DNA of 16,921 nucleotides from AC-69 sp046728055 (GTDB lineage Bacteria > Actinomycetota > UBA4738 > HRBIN12): assembly GCA_046728055.1 (NCBI GenBank), contig JBKPDU010000096.1, positions 1 to 16,921 on the forward strand, given 5' to 3'. Positions 6,966-14,619 of the stretch are shown here, in pieces (position 1 is the first letter of the stretch; every line of letters starts with the position of its first letter). Under the pieces are notes generated by a model that had not been told where the DNA came from, did no database searches, and worked only from the letters and a program-made list of their open reading frames with translations. A program made the translations under genes and the position numbers.

Positions 6966-7665
6966 GCTCGATCCGCATCCGCTTGAAGTCCTTGCCCTTG
7001 CTCTCGGTCTTCACCACGCGGACACGGCCCACCTCCGCCGTCGAGCGGACGTGGGTGCCGCCATCGGCCTGCTTGTCGACTCCCTCGATGTCGATCACCC
7101 GGATGGGATCCACGAACTCTGGGATCAGGTTCGCCTTCGTCCGGATGAGGTCGGGATCGACCAGCGCTTCGCTTCGCGGAACGAACGAGACGTGCACCAG
7201 GCGATCCTCCGCCAGGGCCTCGTTCAGTTTCCCCTCGACCTCCCGTCCGAACTCCCCCGACATGCTGGGGAGCTCGAAGTCCATGCGGGCGACGCCGACA
7301 TCCATCGATCCTCCCGTCACCTTCGCGCCGTAGTCGCGCCATACGATCCCCGAAAGCGCATGGAGCGCGGTGTGGGTTCGCATGAGGATGTGCCGGCGGT
7401 CCCAATCGATCTCGGCCGTCACGACGGTACCGCTCGGTGGTGGGTCACCTTCGATCACGTGCTTGAGCGTGCCTTGGCTCTTGATGGTGTCGATCACGCG
7501 GGCCTTGCCGTCGCCCCACGTCAGCCACCCGGTGTCGCCGGGCTGTCCGCCGCTCCGCGCGTAGAACACGGTTCGGTCGAGCACCACGCCGTCGGTGTCG
7601 GCATCGACCACGTTCGCCTGGCACGTGCGGGCATACGCGTCGGTCGAGAAGAGCTCTTCGGTCAT
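6952..7665 (-). CDS. alaX: AlaX-type alanyl-tRNA editing protein
   Basis: This is a free-standing homologue of the AlaRS editing domain. It would hydrolyse Ser or Gly mischarged onto tRNA-Ala in the cytosol. It has 237 residues, matching the AlaX-M class. Visible are the editing-domain signature SGGQPGDTG (38-46), the zinc-site HTALH (His98, His102) and the second site DGGTHV (201-206) with His205. Most AlaRS/AlaX proteins have Cys in the first position of that second motif (CGGTH); here it is Asp201, which could still coordinate zinc. The ATG at 7665 lacks a strong ribosome binding site, but TAGGCT lies 8 nt upstream, suggesting leaderless transcription. It overlaps the EamA gene by 14 nt. 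Confidence 0.9.
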   Translation of the reverse strand: MTEELFSTDAYARTCQANVVDADTDGVVLDRTVFYARSGGQPGDTGWLTWGDGKARVIDTIKSQGTLKHVIEGDPPPSGTVVTAEIDWDRRHILMRTHTALHALSGIVWRDYGAKVTGGSMDVGVARMDFELPSMSGEFGREVEGKLNEALAEDRLVHVSFVPRSEALVDPDLIRTKANLIPEFVDPIRVIDIEGVDKQADGGTHVRSTAEVGRVRVVKTESKGKDFKRMRIELVDR

Positions 7666-7673
7666 CGAGGCAG

Positions 7674-7679
7674 AGCCTA
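7674..7679 (-). promoter_or_regulatory. TAGGCT -10-like box, 8 nt before the AlaX start
   Basis: The sequence GGTAGGCTCTG lies in the 44-bp gap after the DUF1684 stop. The spacing to the ATG at 7665 and the absence of a good ribosome binding site fit a leaderless mRNA. No convincing -35 element is visible. Confidence 0.35.
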
Positions 7680-7709
7680 CCGAAGGCGTGAAGGTCGCCT
7701 GCCCGCCGT

Positions 7710-8225
7710 TCAGCCCTCGAAGTCCTTCTCACCGCCCCGGATGGGAACGGACAACCAGTTCTCGCCGGGCGGGATGGGGCAGCTCCACTCCGGGTTGTAG
7801 GCGCAGTACGGGTTGTACGCGTCGTTGAAATCCATGACGACGCGGCCATCCTTCGGCCGCTCGACCTCCAGGTACCGACCCGCGCCGTACGTTTCCTTCC
7901 CCGACGTCGCATCGCGGAACGGGACGAACAGGTCCTCCTGGTCCTCCGACTCGTACAACGTGATCTCCGCGGGTTGACCGTCGACCCGGAAGCGGACCTT
8001 CCCCGCACGGCGGTAGACCTGCGTTCCGCCGGTGGTGGTCTGCATCACGATCCGTTCGTCCCGGTCCACGTCCACGTCGAGCTGTGTCTCGATCCGAAGG
8101 CCCGAGTCCTCCGGGTAGTATGCCAGTCCCGTGAACGCCGCCCGTTGGTCCGATGTGAGCGGGGACCGCGGGTCGTCCCGGAAGAACTCATCCTTCGCCC
8201 TCCGGAACTCCTCGAGCTCGCTCAT
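7710..8225 (-). CDS. DUF1684 domain-containing protein
   Basis: The product has 171 residues with no signal peptide or membrane segment. Two blocks identify the family: FRDATSGKETYGAGRYLEV (103-121) and FNDAYNPYCAYNP (133-145), followed by WSCPIPPGENWL. The 'DFN.AYNP.CAYNP...CP.PP.EN.L' pattern is the hallmark of DUF1684, a common family in actinobacteria and Bacteroidetes without a firmly assigned function. Cys141 and Cys149 are the conserved pair. The N-terminal helix (about 1-20) is charged. The gene starts 24 nt after the stop of the upstream alpha/beta hydrolase, so it is probably co-transcribed with it. The family call is firm; the role is unknown. Confidence 0.9.
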   Translation of the reverse strand: MSELEEFRRAKDEFFRDDPRSPLTSDQRAAFTGLAYYPEDSGLRIETQLDVDVDRDERIVMQTTTGGTQVYRRAGKVRFRVDGQPAEITLYESEDQEDLFVPFRDATSGKETYGAGRYLEVERPKDGRVVMDFNDAYNPYCAYNPEWSCPIPPGENWLSVPIRGGEKDFEG

Positions 8226-8249
8226 ACCGAACGCAACCCGGGTATGGCG

Positions 8250-9035
8250 TCACGGATTCCCGGTCAGGAAGGCGCCCACCCTGTCGACCAGGAGGGGGAT
8301 GGCTTGGAGCAGCGCGATCTCGCTCTCGAACATCAGCAACTCCGAGCTCGGTAGGAGGTCGTGCATGATGCGACCGAGCTCAGCCGGATGGATGTCGTCG
8401 CCTTCGATGCAGATCAGCAGGGTCGGCGCCTTCACCGCGCGCAACAGCTCACGGTCGGGAACCGGCCAGTCGTCGATGACTTCTCGGATCGCCCGGGCCA
8501 GGCCATCGGGGTGCTGGTGCTCCCACATGATCTTGTCGACCTCCAGCTTCCACGGCGTCTGCACGTACTGAGCCACGCGCTCGGGGTCGGACACGATCGT
8601 CGCCAGCGCCTCCTCGGGGGTCTTTCCGTCGAGGCTCGCTGCGAGCTCCCGGTACCGGTCCTTGAACCCGAACGGAAGGTCCAGCGCCGCCGGCAGGAGC
8701 CACACCATGCGCTCGAACCGGTCGGGATCCCGGATCACGAGGTTAGCGATGGCGCCGACGCCGAGGGAGGTTCCGATGGCCCGTGTCGCTTCGTATGTCG
8801 CGGCCACGGTGTCGAGGTCGTCGGCGAAGTCCTCGAACCGATAGCCGGTCGGCGGGGCGCTCGACCGGCCGTGGCCGCGGAAATCGAAACGCACCTTGGT
8901 ACCGGGAACCATGGGCGTGAGCGCCGCGAGCTCCCGGCAGTTGTTCGTTAGACCGTGTGCCACGACGGTGACCGGCTCGCCCTCGCCGTCCACCTCGCAG
9001 TACAGGGTGACGTCCTCGGTGATCACCTCGGGCAA
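8250..9035 (-). CDS. Alpha/beta hydrolase with an incomplete catalytic triad
   Basis: The product has 261 residues with the alpha/beta hydrolase order of motifs: oxyanion loop AHGLTNN (26-32), RFDFRGHGRSS (49-59), nucleophile elbow GTSLG (Ser90) and acid strand LLICIEGDD (Asp213/214). The usual C-terminal 'GH' carrying the catalytic His is missing. The corresponding stretch reads MFESEIALLQA, placing Ser238 at the His position. It may be inactive, use a different mechanism, or serve as a binding protein. I chose TTG 9035 because GGAGGT lies 7-8 nt upstream and homology starts there. A GTG three codons downstream has poorer spacing, and no ATG fits. It is the first gene of the six-gene run, divergent from the 97-aa gene. 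Confidence 0.82.
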   Translation of the reverse strand: MPEVITEDVTLYCEVDGEGEPVTVVAHGLTNNCRELAALTPMVPGTKVRFDFRGHGRSSAPPTGYRFEDFADDLDTVAATYEATRAIGTSLGVGAIANLVIRDPDRFERMVWLLPAALDLPFGFKDRYRELAASLDGKTPEEALATIVSDPERVAQYVQTPWKLEVDKIMWEHQHPDGLARAIREVIDDWPVPDRELLRAVKAPTLLICIEGDDIHPAELGRIMHDLLPSSELLMFESEIALLQAIPLLVDRVGAFLTGNP

Positions 9036-9062
9036 GCGAACACCTCCGTTCGAGGGCTCGCG

Positions 9063-9069
9063 TACGATA
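9063..9069. promoter_or_regulatory. Overlapping divergent -10-like boxes
   Basis: TACGAT on the plus strand (9063-9068) and TATCGT on the minus strand (9069-9064) are both TANNNT elements and share five base pairs. They lie in the 51-bp gap between the TTG start at 9035 and the GTG start at 9087, at suitable distances from both. RNA polymerase could not occupy both at once. Confidence 0.35.
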
Positions 9070-9086
9070 CACGCGGAGGCGGCAGC

Positions 9087-9380
9087 GTGGCGGAGATCGA
9101 GGTCCGGCGTGCGAGCAGCGAGGACCCACTGCCCCGGTTCCGCGTCACCGTTCGGGACGAGGACGGGTCCACCAGCGTCCACGAGGTGACGGTGTCGCTG
9201 GCCGACTTCGAGCGACTCGGCCGGAAGTTCAGGGGGCTCGACGAGTTCGTCCGGGCCTCGGTGCAGTTCCTCCTGGAACGGGAGCCGAAGGAGTCGATCC
9301 TCCCCTCGTTCGACGTTTCCAGGATCTCGAGCTACTTCCCCGAGTTCGAGGACCAAATCTCTCAGACGTCACCGTACTGA
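9087..9380 (+). CDS. Conserved-looking hypothetical protein, 97 aa
   Basis: This is a small acidic, soluble protein with no signal peptide or membrane segment. An N-terminal half of predicted strands (FRVTVRDEDGSTSVHEVTVS, about 17-36) is followed by helices containing LADFERLGRKF and FLLEREPKESILPSFD, and a C-terminal ISSYFPEFEDQI. Short proteins ending in 'FLLEREPKESIL..FD...I..YFPEYE' are familiar to me from actinobacterial and cyanobacterial genomes as uncharacterised proteins, so it is probably real. The GTG at 9087 has GGAGG 7 nt upstream and a TACGAT box at 9063. An open frame continues upstream but overlaps the divergent promoter and the neighbouring gene. It is convergent with the GT-C/MFS gene after 49 bp. 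Function unknown. Confidence 0.75.
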   Translation: MAEIEVRRASSEDPLPRFRVTVRDEDGSTSVHEVTVSLADFERLGRKFRGLDEFVRASVQFLLEREPKESILPSFDVSRISSYFPEFEDQISQTSPY

Positions 9381-9429
9381 TCGATCTTCGAGCGCGGCGA
9401 GTCCTCGGTTTGCCTGGTCGGAACCGGCT

Positions 9430-12400
9430 TCACGCTGGGGCCCGTCCATCGCCCGTGGGTGTTCGGGGATCGACGATGTCGTCCTGGCTCGCCAGCTGCC
9501 CCCTGATGGTCGTGGCCCATCGGTAGAGGACCGCCGTCACGAGCAGGAAGACGATCCCCGACCCGATGAGGATGAGCCGGACCCGGTCATCGCTCCACAC
9601 CAGCGACAGCACCAGGGCCGGAACGATCCACCCGAGGTTGTAGGCGATGTCGAACAGGCTGAATCCCCGGCCCCGGAAGTCGTCTGGGAGCGCCTGCTGC
9701 ATGATCGTGTCCGCTGAGATCTTTCCCAGGAAGAACCCGAGGGCGCCGATGAACGTGATCGCAGAGAAGCCGACGATCGTCTGGACGCCGCCGAACAGGA
9801 TGACGCCGATCCCGAGCGCGGCCATGGCCGACACCAGAAGCCGGTACGGGGGGACCCGGTCCTTGAGCTTCTGGGCCAGCACCATGCCGATCGCCGCGCC
9901 GATCGCCCCGAAGGCTCCGGCGATGGCCACGACGGTCTTGTCCGAGTCGGAGCCCGAGAGCAGGTCGCGCGCCTCGAGAGCGAAGACCAGGGCCACGAAC
10001 CCGAAGAACTCCATCCGAAGCGCCTGGAATCCGGCCAGGCCCAGGGCGGCGGCCGGCCGGCCGAACACCTCGCGGAGGCCGGTGGCGATGTCGCGGAAGA
10101 CGCGACGCACCTCCTCGGCGAAGCGGGAAGTGCGGCGCTCGGACTCCAGGCGGTCGACGGAGCGGGCAACCATCGCCGCGGCCAGGTACAGCGCCGCTCC
10201 GAGGAGCGCGACGACCCACGAAGGCGCGAGCGCCGTGCCGACCAGGGCGACGCCGCCGCCGACCACCTGGAAGATGGCTCCTCCCGCCTGGGACAGGCCG
10301 TTCGCCTGCAGCAGGTCCCTGCCACGCACAACCGCCGGGATGCCCGCGGACTTGATCGCCAGCAGGATCCGGGTGCAGGCCAGCGCGACCAGGATCGCCA
10401 GGATCAGGAACGCGTCGGGGAGAGAGTCGCCTCCTGCGGCGAGCCCAAGCGCAGCCAGGGCGACGACCGCCGCCCGGAACAGGTTCGACCGGATTAGCAG
10501 GAGCTTGCGGTCGTATCGGTCGATGAACGCGCCGGCGAACGGACTCACCAGCGTGTACGGCACGTAGAGCGCGAGGACCACGACGAGCAGATATCGGGCC
10601 GACGGTGCGCTGGCCACGTCGAACCCCTTCTCGCCTCCGAACGCGATGGATTTGGCCAGCGACGCCTGGACCATGCCGTCGGCGGCTTGAGCCACGAATT
10701 GCGTACCCATGAGTGCGGAGAAGCTCCGGTTGGAGAACACCCCGAACAGCCCGGCGAAGAACCGGGAAACGCCGGCGAACGTGCGGTCGAGGCTGGGCTT
10801 CCCCACCCGGAGACCGACGGCCACCGCCGTGGCCAGGCCGAGGGAGATCCACCCATCCGGCGTGGTGAACGGAGCTCGACGGATCGACACCCAGGCGATG
10901 GCCGCGATCACCGTCAGGGCGATCGAGATGCCGGGAACCAGCGCGACCTTGAGCCAGACATCGTCGAGCTCGAACCACCTGGCCGCGATCAGGCCCGGGA
11001 CGACGAGAAGGAGCGCCAGCGCGAACAGCACCCAGAGCGTGTGGCCCAGGTTCCCGAAGATCCCCGGATGGTCCGCGTACAGCGCCGCGGTGGCGGCTTC
11101 CGCCGCCCGGGCCGCATCGAGTGTCTCCTGCGACGGGCTGGCCAGGTTCCGTCCGGTCACCAGCGCGATGTCGTCACCGATCTTGAGCAGATAGTCCGGC
11201 GGGGGCTCCCGGTCAAGGAGCGCGGCGTTCTCCGTGTTCCCGTTGAACTGCCGGACCAGGAACACTACGGGAGGCTGCGGGTACCTCCGCTCCAGGGCCT
11301 GGACCTCGGCAGAGAAGCCGCGTGACATTTTGTTGTACGTCGGGTCCGTGAGCTCTGTCGGTCGGCTCCCCAAGAAGTCGTGCACACTGCCGAAGTAGGA
11401 CATCGACCGCTTCACGGCATCGCCGGGAAGACCGGTCCGTGAGACGTTCGTGAACGTCTTGGCCCAGCCGTACGCCTGGTACGTGTCCCCGAAGTTCAGG
11501 ATGAACACGACGGGCCGGCCGGGCTCCCGCGCGACCACCGCACTCGCCGCCGAGAGCGCCGTCCGGGTGGGCTGGTCGATCCACTGGTTGTCGGGGTCCG
11601 CCCACTGGGAGGCGTCGCGGCCGCGGACCCACACGAAGGCCATTGACCCCACGAGGAGAGCGATGCCAAGCACCGCCACCGCGCGGTTGCGGCCCAGCAC
11701 GCGATCCCCGCCCACGCGGTTCAGCAGCCACCGGACGGCCACCCACAGCCCCAGGCCAAGGAGCGGCATGAGCGCCGCGGTGGCGTTCATGAACCGGTAG
11801 TACGGGTACGTCTTCCCGACCAGGAAGCCGAACACCCCGAGCAACGGCAACAGCCACATCGCGGAGACCGTCCCGAACGTGTCGGCCGGGCGTTCGTCCT
11901 TGCGTGCTCGGTAGATCACCCACCCGATGGCCAACAGGATGAGCGGGAACGTGATGAGAGGCTGCAGCGAGCCAACCCATCCGCTCAACCGGTCGAGGAA
12001 GACCTCCTTCGTGTAGGGAGGAGGCAGCGCCGCGTCGGCGAGCGACCCCTTCACGCCCCACGGTCCGGCCAGCCACGACCCCAGTCCCAGGATCATCCCG
12101 GAGCCCACGGAGAGCAGGCCCGGGCCGTCCCGACGGAGCGCGGACGAAAGCGAGAACCGACTGGTCACGAAGTGCAGGGCGAAGACCGCGAACAGCGTGA
12201 GGCCGAAGATCACGCATGTCGTCGGGTGGGTGAACGCGGCAGCGATGCCGAACAGGAACAACGCAGACCTGGCTCCCCAAGACGTCTGGCCGGGCTCGTA
12301 GAACGCGAGGATGAGCGACAGGAGATAGAGCACCGTGATGTTGTCGAGGTACCCGACGTAAGGCGTGGTCATGAACAGCGCGGCCGTGGCCATCATCACC

Positions 12401-12828
12401 AACAAGAACAACAGCGGGTCTCGGTGCCGCCGGTAGGAGAAGGCGCCGAGCGCGAGTCCGGTGAGGATGGGGATCCCGATCATCATGAACGCGCTGAACG
12501 TGTACAGGTCGATGCCGGCCACCCGCTGCAGCACCGATCCGTAGAGCGGCACCACGACCCGGTACCCGCCGGAGAACATGCTGAAGGGGCCCCACTCCCC
12601 GGCGACCAGACCGGGTTCGTCGTGCATGATCAAGTTCGACCGCCACGTGTACCAGGCCGGGTCCCGCGTGGGGGCGCTGATCGAGGGGTCTCGAAGGAAG
12701 GTCCAGCCCAGCGCGACCAGCAGGATCAGGATGGCAAGGATCAGGACGGCGGGGCGCCCGAGGAACCGGCTCCCAGGCTCCTGGGCCGGGACCACGTCCC
12801 GCGCAGGAGCTTCCCTGGTCACCGCCAT
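9430..12828 (-). CDS. Fusion membrane protein: GT-C-like glycosyltransferase domain plus MFS transporter
   Basis: The protein has 1132 residues in one frame. After a short cytosolic tail, the first helix is at about 28-45, followed by an external loop with DPAWYTWR (56-63). This resembles the acidic 'DP..Y..R' loop of Stt3/AglB-type GT-C enzymes, which use polyprenyl-phosphate sugars. About ten more helices follow to residue 400, then a soluble external domain (about 400-590) and three helices (about 595-675). From about 698 to 1115 there is a complete MFS-type transporter with the motif-A-like FIDRYDRK and the late QQALPDDFRGRGFSLFD segment. GT-C and MFS domains usually occur as separate proteins. 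The ATG at 12828 is preceded by GGGGGAGG and is 26 nt from the lipoprotein phosphatase stop. The GT-C call is inference from topology and the DP motif; the MFS call is firm. Confidence 0.8.
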   Translation of the reverse strand: MAVTREAPARDVVPAQEPGSRFLGRPAVLILAILILLVALGWTFLRDPSISAPTRDPAWYTWRSNLIMHDEPGLVAGEWGPFSMFSGGYRVVVPLYGSVLQRVAGIDLYTFSAFMMIGIPILTGLALGAFSYRRHRDPLLFLLVMMATAALFMTTPYVGYLDNITVLYLLSLILAFYEPGQTSWGARSALFLFGIAAAFTHPTTCVIFGLTLFAVFALHFVTSRFSLSSALRRDGPGLLSVGSGMILGLGSWLAGPWGVKGSLADAALPPPYTKEVFLDRLSGWVGSLQPLITFPLILLAIGWVIYRARKDERPADTFGTVSAMWLLPLLGVFGFLVGKTYPYYRFMNATAALMPLLGLGLWVAVRWLLNRVGGDRVLGRNRAVAVLGIALLVGSMAFVWVRGRDASQWADPDNQWIDQPTRTALSAASAVVAREPGRPVVFILNFGDTYQAYGWAKTFTNVSRTGLPGDAVKRSMSYFGSVHDFLGSRPTELTDPTYNKMSRGFSAEVQALERRYPQPPVVFLVRQFNGNTENAALLDREPPPDYLLKIGDDIALVTGRNLASPSQETLDAARAAEAATAALYADHPGIFGNLGHTLWVLFALALLLVVPGLIAARWFELDDVWLKVALVPGISIALTVIAAIAWVSIRRAPFTTPDGWISLGLATAVAVGLRVGKPSLDRTFAGVSRFFAGLFGVFSNRSFSALMGTQFVAQAADGMVQASLAKSIAFGGEKGFDVASAPSARYLLVVVLALYVPYTLVSPFAGAFIDRYDRKLLLIRSNLFRAAVVALAALGLAAGGDSLPDAFLILAILVALACTRILLAIKSAGIPAVVRGRDLLQANGLSQAGGAIFQVVGGGVALVGTALAPSWVVALLGAALYLAAAMVARSVDRLESERRTSRFAEEVRRVFRDIATGLREVFGRPAAALGLAGFQALRMEFFGFVALVFALEARDLLSGSDSDKTVVAIAGAFGAIGAAIGMVLAQKLKDRVPPYRLLVSAMAALGIGVILFGGVQTIVGFSAITFIGALGFFLGKISADTIMQQALPDDFRGRGFSLFDIAYNLGWIVPALVLSLVWSDDRVRLILIGSGIVFLLVTAVLYRWATTIRGQLASQDDIVDPRTPTGDGRAPA

Positions 12829-12854
12829 CCGATGGGTTCCTCCCCCTTCATCGT

Positions 12855-14534
12855 TCAGCTCGCGCGGGCCTCGGGGAGGCACGGGAGCCGGGACAGCATA
12901 GAGGAGGGGAACGCAGCGAAGAAAACCGGGTCGTCCTCTCGGCCGGGGACGGGTGTGTTCCGGTTCTTGAACGTCTGCTGCTGCGTCATCCGCACGATGA
13001 ACTGCGAGACCTCGGTCAGCGTGAAGCCGTTGTCCGCGAGCTCGTCCATGTTCAACCAGATCTCCGTGGCCCGGACCTTCTCGATCAGCGGCACGCCGTC
13101 GTCGTCGTCGAACGCCTTGCGGACCAGCGAGTCGATCTTGTTGACATCGATCATGAACGCGCCGGTCACCGCGGGGTCCCGTTGGGTCCCGTGGTCGGCC
13201 GTGAGGGCCATGACCCACTCTCCCCTGCCGACGGATCGGTCGAGGAACGACACCAGCTCGCGAAGCGCCTCGTCCTGGTAGGTGACCGCGTCGGACATCT
13301 CAACGCCGTCGGCGCTGAACAGGTGGCCGATCGTGTCGATGGCCTTGTAGTTCACGAACAACAGGTCGGGGACGTCGTCCTTTCCGAACCCCTCTCGCTC
13401 GATCACCGTCTCCACCAGCCTGGTCTGGTACGGGGTCCGGGCCGGCGTGTCGAACCCGTTGTGCAGCTCCGTGAAGGGATGGCCTCGCCATGCCTCATCG
13501 AGCCGTCCGTCGGCCTGGTCGAGCGCTCGGGTGTAGGTCGTAACGGGCGGGAGCGCGTTCACGTAGCTCGGGAAGGTGAAGTAGGGCGCCATGGCCGGCG
13601 TGAGGTTCCACACGTCGGACTCGGCGCCGGCGGTGGGCCCGAACTGCGCCTCGCGTGTCACCGCCAGGTCCCTGTCGCCGCCACCCCACAACGAACCATG
13701 CCCGATCATCATGATGTGGGCCGAGAGGCTGGCGATGGCCCCGACGATCGGGCGGTTGCCCATGTGACGGTCGTACAGGTCGGCCAGGCTCGGCTCGAGC
13801 AGGAACGCCGGGCCGTTCGCGTTCGGCTTCTGGATGAGCCCGTTCACCCGGATGTACTCGTCGACGAAGCCGGTGCGCATGGGGAAGGCCCCGGTTCCGA
13901 GGATGGAATGCCCGGTGGGTGTGTTCGAGGGCGACGCGCCGGCCGTCACATGGGTGAACCAGGCGCCGTGCGGCCCGAGTGAACGCAGGTACGGCCAGTC
14001 GTTCGGCCACCGGTTCAGAACGTCCATGCCTCCCGAATCCCAGATCAGCATGACGAGCAGCCGGGGAAGCGGGCGGTCCTCGGGAGGTAGCAGGGCCTGG
14101 CTCTGGGCCGTCCCGTCCGGCGCGGGGAAGTCGTACTTCAGGATCGCGCCCTCGGTGGGTGCGACGTCGGCGAGCGTGATGGGGCGCTCGTACACGCCGG
14201 GTCGCACGTAGCCCGGGCCGTACAGGAACAGGGGGACGTCCTGGGTGTAGTCGAACGGCGTCGAGTGGGTCAGCCCCCCGTTCACGAAGTTCGGGTCCTT
14301 GGGAACGATCTGGACGTCTCCACTCCGCCCGGGGAAGTATCCCCGCCAGGTCCGGAGCAACACCTCACGAGAGAGGTTCGCGCAGACCTGCTTCGCCAGC
14401 GCTCTCCCGGAGACCTGCGTGGGAACCGGAAGACCGCTCGTTCCCGCGGGCGAGGTCGCCGACGTGCCATCCGACGACGTGCACGCCGAAGCGAGCAGCG
14501 CGACCACCACGAGCACACGACGAGATGACCTCAC
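12855..14534 (-). CDS. Alkaline phosphatase superfamily lipoprotein with apparent circular permutation
   Basis: The product has 559 residues and is exported as a lipoprotein (lipobox LLASAC, Cys18). It would cleave phosphomono- or diesters outside the membrane. Metal ligands expected for a PafA/NPP-type site are all visible: Asp166 (IWDSGG), nucleophile Thr205 (NTPTGHSILGTG), Asp400 and His404 (DTIGH), Asp447-His448 (ADHGT). The last His ligand, C-terminal in PafA, is instead His90 in the N-terminal stretch GRSGDV...LTHSTPFDY...VPLFLYGPG, followed by ADVAPT. Nothing similar follows residue 449, so the domain order is permuted. A linker (about 134-157) joins the moved segment to the old N-terminus. 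The GTG at 14534 has a TAGGTT box 12 nt upstream. The GT-C/MFS gene follows after 26 nt. The substrate is unknown. Confidence 0.85.
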   Translation of the reverse strand: MRSSRRVLVVVALLASACTSSDGTSATSPAGTSGLPVPTQVSGRALAKQVCANLSREVLLRTWRGYFPGRSGDVQIVPKDPNFVNGGLTHSTPFDYTQDVPLFLYGPGYVRPGVYERPITLADVAPTEGAILKYDFPAPDGTAQSQALLPPEDRPLPRLLVMLIWDSGGMDVLNRWPNDWPYLRSLGPHGAWFTHVTAGASPSNTPTGHSILGTGAFPMRTGFVDEYIRVNGLIQKPNANGPAFLLEPSLADLYDRHMGNRPIVGAIASLSAHIMMIGHGSLWGGGDRDLAVTREAQFGPTAGAESDVWNLTPAMAPYFTFPSYVNALPPVTTYTRALDQADGRLDEAWRGHPFTELHNGFDTPARTPYQTRLVETVIEREGFGKDDVPDLLFVNYKAIDTIGHLFSADGVEMSDAVTYQDEALRELVSFLDRSVGRGEWVMALTADHGTQRDPAVTGAFMIDVNKIDSLVRKAFDDDDGVPLIEKVRATEIWLNMDELADNGFTLTEVSQFIVRMTQQQTFKNRNTPVPGREDDPVFFAAFPSSMLSRLPCLPEARAS

Positions 14535-14619
14535 GGGCGGGTGCGCAACCTAACAGACGCCTTCCCGACAGGTGTGGAGGACCGGCCCGGGCCTGGGAAT
14601 CGCGATACCGTGTCCCGTC
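14535..14619. promoter_or_regulatory. Divergent promoter region between the two phosphatase-like genes
   Basis: On the minus strand TAGGTT (14552-14547) is 12 nt from the GTG at 14534. On the plus strand TACCGT (14606-14611) is 8 nt from the GTG at 14620. Both are TANNNT boxes with room only for very short or absent leaders, and neither start has a good ribosome binding site. The 85-bp gap would let one regulator control both arms. Confidence 0.4.

Noticed and set aside
5235..6986. 583-residue plus-strand open frame antisense to the HAD and EamA genes
   Set aside because: Its translation is rich in Arg, Gly, His and Asp with no recognisable domain, while the opposite strand encodes two clear families. 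It is a GC-driven shadow frame.
9381..9429. Possible terminator hairpin (CGGTT/AACCG) between convergent genes
   Set aside because: Only five pairs with a large loop and no T-run. It is not distinguishable from chance in GC-rich sequence.
12829..13218. 130-residue N-terminal extension of the GT-C/MFS frame
   Set aside because: It overlaps the conserved C-terminus of the phosphatase lipoprotein in another frame and lacks any signal. The ATG at 12828 has a ribosome binding site and a sensible cytosolic tail.
12172..13281. 369-residue plus-strand open frame antisense to the GT-C/MFS and lipoprotein genes
   Set aside because: Composed largely of Glu/Arg/His/Gln repeats typical of antisense GC-rich DNA. 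It has no domain and opposes two well-supported genes.
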